NCBI GenBank assembly: GCA_017354895.1
Contig: CP071497.1
Location: 1,426,001-1,490,000, forward strand
Direction: 5' to 3'
Origin: Podospora comata
Taxonomy: Eukaryota > Ascomycota > Sordariomycetes > Sordariales > Podosporaceae
Length of the DNA stretch: 64,000 nucleotides
Positions 57,677 to 64,000 of this stretch are shown piece by piece (the first letter of the stretch is position 1; each line of letters starts with the position of its first letter). The notes under the pieces are model-generated. The model worked only from the letters and a program-made list of their open reading frames with translations. It was not told the DNA's origin and ran no database searches. The translations under genes were made by a program, and so were the position numbers.

Positions 57677-60600
57677 ATGGGAGACAAGACAGCAGCCCGC
57701 ACCCCGGCAAAGACGCCGTCTACAGCTAAGAAACAGGGACAGGCGCCGTCAACGGGCAAGCAGCAGAGCATTCTCGGCTTCTTTTCTAAGACACCAGCAA
57801 GCAGTGCCAATGCTCCCAATTCTTCGCCCTCGGTTAAGCCGACACCTTCCCTCAAGAAAGCCAGCTCCTCGCAATGCCTCCAGGAGACAACCAAGTCCAA
57901 CTCTGCGCGACGACCACCCGATGCTACACCTGTCCCCAGCAGTGACGCCCCTGAGCCGACCAGCTCTCAGGAAAACCGAGACGTCAGCACTGCCAAGGCA
58001 TGTGTTTTTCTTTTTTCCTATGCTCTTTCGCAGTTCGTGTTGCTGACGCTATGTCCCACAGGTGTCGAAATCGAGGACGACCATGAGGGACACCACGACG
58101 CTGCCTAGCAGCCCTTCCCGAAAGGTCAAAAAAGCCGTCAACTATGCCGAATCATCCGACGAAGAAGACGAGGAGTTCATCGCCTCATTGACATCTCGGA
58201 AGAGCCGACAGCACCGCCCGCGTGCGGCGGTCATCGACGAGGATGATGAGGACACGTACGAGGCAGGCGCCAATCAAGTTGAAGAGGAGGACGGTATGCT
58301 GGAACTGTCTATCCCATTTTCTGGATCAAGGTGCTAACATGGTACAGACGAAATGGAAGACTTTGTAGTCTCGGACGACTCAGATGCTCCATCCAGATCG
58401 AAGAAGAGGAAACGGCCGGCTGCCAAAACCTCTGCGCCACGGAAGAAGACCACCAACCCATCGCCGCCTCGTTCAGCTGCTCCAGACCTGGACGGTGACG
58501 AGCCAATGGAAGACGTCCCCCCGTCGACATCCACCGCACAGAAGTGGAAATACGACCCTGACAGCATCGATCATGGCAAGCCACAGGAGACGGTCGTCAA
58601 GGCCCCTCCAGCTGCGAAGAAGCCGTCGTCAACACCCAAACCGAAACCGAAAGCCCACACTCAGGAACCCGAGAAGAGATATCCCTGGCTGGCCAACATC
58701 CTGGATGGCAACAAAAAGCCACCAACCGACCCAGAGTTCGATCCCACGTCCATCTACATTCCACCGGCAGCAGAGAAGCAGTTCTCTGCCTTTGAGAAGC
58801 AGTACTGGGACATCAAGAAGAATCTCTGGGATACCGTCGTGTTCTTCAAGAAGGGCAAGTTCTACGAGCTGTACGAAAATGATGCAACCATTGGTCACCA
58901 GTTGTTTGATCTGAAGATGACAGACCGCGTCAACATGCGCATGGTGGGTGTCCCTGAGAGCTCACTTGATATGTGGGTCAACCAGTTCGTCGCGAAAGGC
59001 TTCAAGGTTGCTCGTGTGGACCAGATGGAGTCCGCGCTTGGCAAGGAGATGCGTGAGCGTGACGCAAAGGCCAAGAAGGCGGACAAGATCATCCGACGTG
59101 AGCTTGCTTGCATCTTGACTGCCGGCACCCTGGTGGACGGCAGCATGCTCCAGGATGATATGGCCACATACTGCGCAGCCATCAAGGAGTCTGTTGTGGA
59201 TGGCAAGCCTTGCTTTGGCATTGCGTTTGTGGATGCCGCCACTGGTCAGTTTTTAATTTCCGAGTTTGAGGATGATGTCGACCTCACCAAGTTCGAGACC
59301 TTTGTTGCCCAGACATGCCCTCGGGAACTGGTGCTGGAAAAGTCGCGGCTGTCCACCAAGGCGCTCCGCATCCTCAAGAACAACACTGCACCTACCACCA
59401 TCTGGAACTATCTCAAACCCGGCACCGAGTTTTGGGATGCTGAGACGTCGAGGCGGGAACTGGAGTGCAACGGTTACTTCTCCAACGCTGACAACCAGGA
59501 GGAAGTCTGGCCGGAGAAGCTCGAGAAGGTCAAGGAGAAGGACCTCTTGATGTCGGCTCTTGGCGGGCTGGTTCATTACCTGCGCTTCCTCAAGCTCGAA
59601 CGGAGCTTGCTCTCGCAAGGGAACTTTGAATCATACAATCCAATCCACCGCAACGGCACGCTCATCTTGGACGGCCAGACCCTCATCAACCTCGAGATCT
59701 TCTCCAACACGGCCAACGGTGGCGTGGAAGGAACGCTTTTTAACCTCCTCAACAGGTGTATTACGCCGTTTGGGAAGCGTCTCTTCCGGCAGTGGGTCTG
59801 CCACCCGCTCTGCAACATCCAGAAGATCAACGAACGTCTTGATGCGGTGGACATGCTCAGCAACGACAAGAGTGCGCTTGCCGAGTTCTCCTCCCACATG
59901 AGTAAGATGCCCGACCTGGAGCGATTGATCTCGCGCATCCACGCCGGCTCCTGCAGACCTGAAGACTTTGTCCGTGTTCTCGAGGGCTTTGAGCAGATTG
60001 ACTACACCATGAACTTCCTTGGCGCTTTTGGGGGTGGCAATGGGCTGGTGGACCGGCTCATTTCTTGCATGCCCGATCTCAAAGAGCCCCTTGGTTACTG
60101 GGAGACGGCCTTTGACAGGAAGAAGGCTCGCGACAGCAAGGTTCTCATCCCCGAGCGGGGGATCGAGGAGGATTATGACAACAGCGAGGACGAGCTGAAC
60201 CGCATCAAGGAAGAGTTGGCTCAGCTGCTCGAGAAGCAAAAGACGGCCTTGAAGTGCAAGCAACTCAAGTTCACCGATGTCGGCAAGGAGGTGTACCAGA
60301 TTGAAGTGCCCAAGTCGGTCAAGGTGCCTTCGAGTTGGCGCCAGATGTCGGCTACGGCCGCTGTCAAGCGGTACTACTTCCGAGAGCTGGAAAGCCTTGT
60401 CCGTGAGCTCCAGGAAACCGAGGAGACGCACTCCCAGATCGTCAAGGAGGTCGCGTCAAGGTTCTTTAAGAAATTCGACGTTGATTACGAGGTGTGGTTG
60501 CAGGCCATTCGCATCATCTCGCAGCTGGACTGCCTGATGAGCTTGGCCAAGTCGTCTCTTGCCCTCGGCCTTCCCAGTTGCCGTCCGGAGTTTGTTGATG

Positions 60601-61493
60601 ACGAGCGGAGCGTCTTGCACTTTGAGGAGCTCCGTCACCCGTGCATGATCAACAGGGTGGACGACTTTATTCCCAACGATATCCACCTCGGCGGCGAGCA
60701 GGCCAAGATAAACCTTCTTACCGGTGCCAACGCGGCTGGAAAGTCGACTGTTCTTCGAATGGTGAGTTCGTTGCTCAACATTCTTCTCTGCTCTACAGCT
60801 AACATTTTCCAGACTTGTACTGCCGTCATCATGGCCCAGATTGGCTGTTACGTCCCGGCTGTGTCGGCCAAGTTGACTCCTGTCGACCGTATCATGTCTC
60901 GTCTCGGCGCCAACGACAATATTTTTGCCGCCCAAAGCACCTTCTTTGTTGAGCTGTCCGAAACCAAGAAGATTCTGGCCGAGGCTACGTCCCGCTCCCT
61001 TGTTATTCTTGACGAGCTCGGACGTGGCACCTCTTCGTATGATGGCGTGGCTGTCGCCCAAGCTGTTCTTCACCATGTGGCATCCCACATTGGTTGTGTT
61101 GGCTTCTTTGCTACCCACTACCACAGCCTGGCAACCGAGTTTGAGAACCACCCTGAGATCCGGGCGCGGAGGATGCAGATTCACGTCGACGGTGGGAACC
61201 GGCGAGTGACGTTCTTGTACAAACTGGAGGACGGTGTTGCAGAGGGATCGTTTGGTATGCACTGTGCTGCCATGTGCGGTATTCCCAACAAGGTCATCGA
61301 GGAGGCCGAGGTGGCGGCCAAAGAGTGGGAGCACACCAGCCGGTTGAAGGAAAGCTTGGAGAGGGCCAAGACAGGGTGTTACATCCCTCTCGGAGTGCTG
61401 AGCGATGTGGCAAGCTTGCTCAGGGTTGGTGGTGAGGCAGAAGTGCAGGAGCGGGGGGTGGAGGTGCTGTTGCGAGCCATTGAGGCGCTCTGA
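57677..61493 (+). CDS. MSH6: DNA mismatch repair protein MSH6
   Basis: Exons 57677-57997, 58062-58293, 58348-60761 and 60813-61493 give 1215 residues, near yeast Msh6 (1242). The first intron starts with GC (AAG/GCATGT), the others with GTATGC and GTGAGT. The N-terminus has a PCNA-binding box, QQSILGFF, near residue 33. A disordered acidic/basic tail follows. The mismatch-binding domain has KKGKFYELYEND near 353, with the Phe-x-Glu that stacks on the mismatch. After connector, lever and clamp regions comes the ABC ATPase: Walker A TGANAAGKST near 977, signature STFFVELSETKKIL, Walker B VILDELGRGTSSYDG near 1053, and FFATHYHSLA. MSH6 pairs with MSH2 (MutS-alpha) to recognise base mismatches and small loops in the nucleus. 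The gene looks intact. Confidence 0.95.
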
Positions 61494-62213
61494 GTCTGTC
61501 TTTTGTTTGGGGAATGGGGGACTGTCTGGTATTGCATGGGATTGTTTGATGGGTAAAAGGGACATGTTTATGGCAGGGCAAAGCTTCGGATACATCTGAA
61601 GAGAATAAGGGTAATATGAGGTTGTACAGTACAAAGTAGTAACGTCTTTGTAAACCCATATCGTCGTCGGGTTTCGGGTGTCTCGGGTTTATGGTGCACT
61701 GCTTATGCAAGCTGTTGTGCTAGCGACTGTGCCCCCCTCCCCACCATCTTGATCCGTTTTATGGGACGCTATCGGATTATTGAATCCCAAACGGTTGTGC
61801 CCAGCAACTTTGAGCACATTTTTGACAGTATTTAACTGCTTGTTCCTGGGATCTATAGGCGCTCACAAGGCTATTATTGTCCATCATTTTGACAGGTGTC
61901 CCACCTTCCTTTTTGGACAGAGCCTGACACGACTACCGCGCCTAGGTTGCCGTCCCCGAGTCCGGTCGCCGCTGACTGACTGACGGGATCTTTGGCTGCC
62001 TAACCCCCCGGCCGATCCCGCGGTCCTGCGCCACCTTTCTCTCTCTCTCTCTCTCTCTCACCATTTGTCTCTTACAACTTCAGACTTGTTTCTTTCCTTC
62101 GGCGTCAATCACCATGAGTTATTAATCACCCAGGTACATACACAAAAGACAGACGCGGTGGTCTCTATGCTACAAGGTACCGGATCATCAGGCGCGGCCG
62201 GCGATTCCTCAAG
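61494..62213. other. Intergenic with CT-rich leader
   Basis: A 720-bp stretch between MSH6 and the DOMON/b561 gene. A (CT)n microsatellite lies at 62039-62059 in the presumed leader of the latter. No gene was recognised. Confidence 0.45.
62039..62059. repeat. (CT)n microsatellite
   Basis: About ten CT units in a row, in the pyrimidine-rich leader upstream of the DOMON/b561 start codon. Confidence 0.85.
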
Positions 62214-63791
62214 ATGGCCTCACTCACGCTCGCGTTACTGCTTGCCCTCTTCGCCCTCCTCACCTCTGCCGACCCTTCGGTACCCACACAAAACACCCAG
62301 TTTTGCAACTTTGGGCACCCCACCGGGCATGCCGATTTCTGCTTTGGTCTGTCGGTGAAAAATCACTCGAGCCCAAAGCCAAATCACGACTTTCACAAGG
62401 ATTTTCACGTCAGCTTATCGATCCGCCGATCGGGGAAGCTAGGGTGGACGGCTGTTGGGACGGGGCCGACGATGGCGGGGTCGGTGATGGTTGTTGTTTA
62501 CGGGGATCCGGGGAGGGGAAGGCCGGCGGTTAGTGTCAGGAGTGTGGATGGGCATCACCTGCCCGGGACTATTGATCATCAGGGTGTCGATGGGGAGGTG
62601 AAAGGGGAGTGGGAGGGGGTTGAAAAAGGGGGGTTGGTGAGGGTGATGAGGGCGGAGTGGGTTCTTTTGGGTGGGGGAAAGGAAGGGAGACATGATGATG
62701 AGATGGAGGAATGGGAAAAGCCGGACGGGCCAGCGACGCATGCCGCACGGGTGGAGGTTGTTTGTGAGAAGTGCGATACTTTTGGGAGTGTGCAGAGCTG
62801 GGGTGGTGGGGGAACAGGGGGGAGTATGCCGTGGATTTGGGCTTGGAATGATCATCAGGATTTCGAGCATGATGGGGACGGGTTTGAGGTTGGGGCGAAA
62901 TTGAAGATGCATAGGCATCGTGAGGGGAGTGGGGGGTTTGGGAGGTTTTGGGTTGATATGCGGAGGGCTGCTCTTGAGGGAGGGAGACATGAGTGGGATT
63001 TTGAGGAAAAGGAAGGGAACAGGAGGGTGGGGACGAGTGATGGGCCGATTGGGGTCGGGGCTTGGTTTGACTTTGTGGTGAGGGTTTGGTCATTGGCGAA
63101 GATTCATGGGGTGGTGATGGGGGTGGGGTTTTTGGGGTTGTTCCCGTTGGGGTTGGTGATGATCAGGATAAATAGTGGGAAGGGGAGGCCGTTTAAGAGG
63201 CATTGGAGGGTGCAGGTTTTGGCCACGACGGTTGCGGTTGTTGGTGCAATGATTGGAGGACGGTTGTCAAAGTGGCATATGCCAAAAACATCACATCAGT
63301 GGTTGGGGGTGGGCATTGTGGTAGGGTTGGTTGTGCAGAGTGTTTTGGGGTGGAGGCACCATGTTGACTTTGTGAGGATCAAGAGACGGACGTGGATTTC
63401 TCACGGGCATATCTGGCTGGGGAGGTTTTTGGTTGCTGGGGGGTTGGTGAATGTGGTTTTGGGCATGTTGTTGTCTGGCAAGGGTGCAGGGTCGGTTTGG
63501 TTGGTCGTCGCGGTGGGAGTGTTGGAGGCGGCTGGGTTGGGCTACTGGCTTTGGAGGGCTGAGAGGCAGAGGAAGCAGGCTGCTGGTGGGGGGGAGGATG
63601 GAACGGAGGCTTTGGCTTTGATGCCGAGGAGTAGCGATGGAGGGGAGAATTATTTTGCATTGGATGAGAGCGAAGAGGAAAGCTCGGATGAGGGTGAGGA
63701 TGGCAAGATGTCGGATGAGGAGTCATCGCGGAAGAGATCAGTGGACTCAGCGACTTCGGTGAAGAAGAGTTTGGCGGCAACGAAGGACTAA
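62214..63791 (+). CDS. DOMON / cytochrome b561 membrane protein
   Basis: A single exon of 525 residues. MASLTLALLLALFALLTSA is a signal peptide. Residues about 25-200 fit the extracellular cytochrome domain found in cellobiose dehydrogenase and DOMON proteins (FCFGLSVKN, LGWTAVGTGPTMAGSVMVVVY, the Met a likely haem ligand). From about residue 285 comes a cytochrome b561 core with several membrane segments and haem-ligand His residues: LAKIHGVVMGVGFLGLFPLG, KTSHQWLGVGIVVGLVVQSVLG and WISHGHIWLGRFLVAGG. The C-terminal 90 residues are cytosolic, Ser/Glu/Asp-rich and disordered. Such proteins move electrons across a membrane, probably for iron or other extracellular redox chemistry; the partner is unknown. 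An acidic His-rich insert (about residues 140-230) is longer than in the usual domain. Confidence 0.85.
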   Translation: MASLTLALLLALFALLTSADPSVPTQNTQFCNFGHPTGHADFCFGLSVKNHSSPKPNHDFHKDFHVSLSIRRSGKLGWTAVGTGPTMAGSVMVVVYGDPGRGRPAVSVRSVDGHHLPGTIDHQGVDGEVKGEWEGVEKGGLVRVMRAEWVLLGGGKEGRHDDEMEEWEKPDGPATHAARVEVVCEKCDTFGSVQSWGGGGTGGSMPWIWAWNDHQDFEHDGDGFEVGAKLKMHRHREGSGGFGRFWVDMRRAALEGGRHEWDFEEKEGNRRVGTSDGPIGVGAWFDFVVRVWSLAKIHGVVMGVGFLGLFPLGLVMIRINSGKGRPFKRHWRVQVLATTVAVVGAMIGGRLSKWHMPKTSHQWLGVGIVVGLVVQSVLGWRHHVDFVRIKRRTWISHGHIWLGRFLVAGGLVNVVLGMLLSGKGAGSVWLVVAVGVLEAAGLGYWLWRAERQRKQAAGGGEDGTEALALMPRSSDGGENYFALDESEEESSDEGEDGKMSDEESSRKRSVDSATSVKKSLAATKD

Positions 63792-64000
63792 GGTCGCTTC
63801 CAGGTCCTTTACCGTTTATTAACAAAGCAGACAATACAAGCATGTGTGCATTTGTATGATGGGGACTATCGCTTTCTTGATCGCAACCCTTTTCATTATT
63901 TGGCTCGAACTGCAGGCCAAGTGATTGACAAGGCTGTTTTTATCAGCATCACCAGTGCACGAGGTGTTCTTGCAGGCGGTCATCATGTAGAACAAGTTAC
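63792..64000. other. 3' flank at window edge
   Basis: The last 209 bp hold the 3' untranslated region of the DOMON/b561 gene. No further gene can be supported. Confidence 0.4.

Noticed and set aside
60762-60812. MSH6 read straight through as an uninterrupted ATPase
   Set aside because: The insert sits right after Walker A, has GTGAGT, a CTAAC branch and CAG, and would break a highly conserved region; it is an intron that happens to be in frame.

Overview
The window is nuclear DNA of a filamentous ascomycete, most likely a Sordariomycete and probably Sordariales. The evidence is short introns (about 50-110 nt) with GTAAGT-type donors, CTAAC/CTGAC branch sites and AG acceptors, GC-rich codon use, a fungal highly reducing polyketide synthase, a Zn2Cys6 regulator, plant-cell-wall glycosidases and an Egh16/GAS1-type secreted protein. 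No phage, plasmid, CRISPR or bacterial operon structure is present. Exon borders were worked out by hand from splice consensus and checked for frame consistency; a few may be wrong by a base or a small exon.

Layout. 0-4 kb: a partial two-domain protein (fungal N-terminal helical domain, Ser/Pro linker, WD40-like C-terminus) running off the left edge, and an F-box protein. 4.5-8 kb: tRNA-Tyr with an intron, an alpha/beta hydrolase whose catalytic motifs are degenerate, and a Pro/acidic-rich exon. 8.4-11.7 kb: a SAPS (Sit4/PP6-associated) protein. 13-28 kb: a GH79 beta-glucuronidase, a stand-alone NRPS condensation protein carrying only the end of an adenylation domain, and a complete highly reducing iterative PKS (KS-AT-DH-MT-ER-KR-ACP) without a release domain. 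The last two form a small candidate biosynthetic locus. 29.5-36 kb: a secreted low-complexity Asn-Gly/Ala-rich protein, a GH30 glycosidase and an Egh16-like secreted protein with its own Asn-Gly tail.

36-38.3 kb is a fossil bed: a frameshifted and stop-containing pseudogene, a second relic with two in-frame amber codons, and a truncated LysM gene. 39-43 kb holds tRNA-Gly, a small secreted Cys protein and tRNA-Val. 43-51.5 kb is metabolic: an anion:cation symporter-type MFS permease divergent from succinyl-CoA:3-ketoacid CoA-transferase, then an AhpD-like protein divergent from a mitochondrial dicarboxylate carrier with micro-exons. 51.5-57 kb: a Zn2Cys6 transcription factor divergent from an FAD monooxygenase. 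57.7-64 kb: the mismatch-repair gene MSH6 and a DOMON/cytochrome b561 membrane protein.

How the genes may work together. The PKS and the condensation protein probably cooperate in one natural-product pathway, with the condensation domain a candidate for off-loading. GH79 and GH30 both fit glucuronic-acid-bearing plant polysaccharides. The permease, CoA-transferase and dicarboxylate carrier suit carboxylate/ketone-body use. The transcription factor may regulate the monooxygenase opposite it. These links are inferences from position and family.
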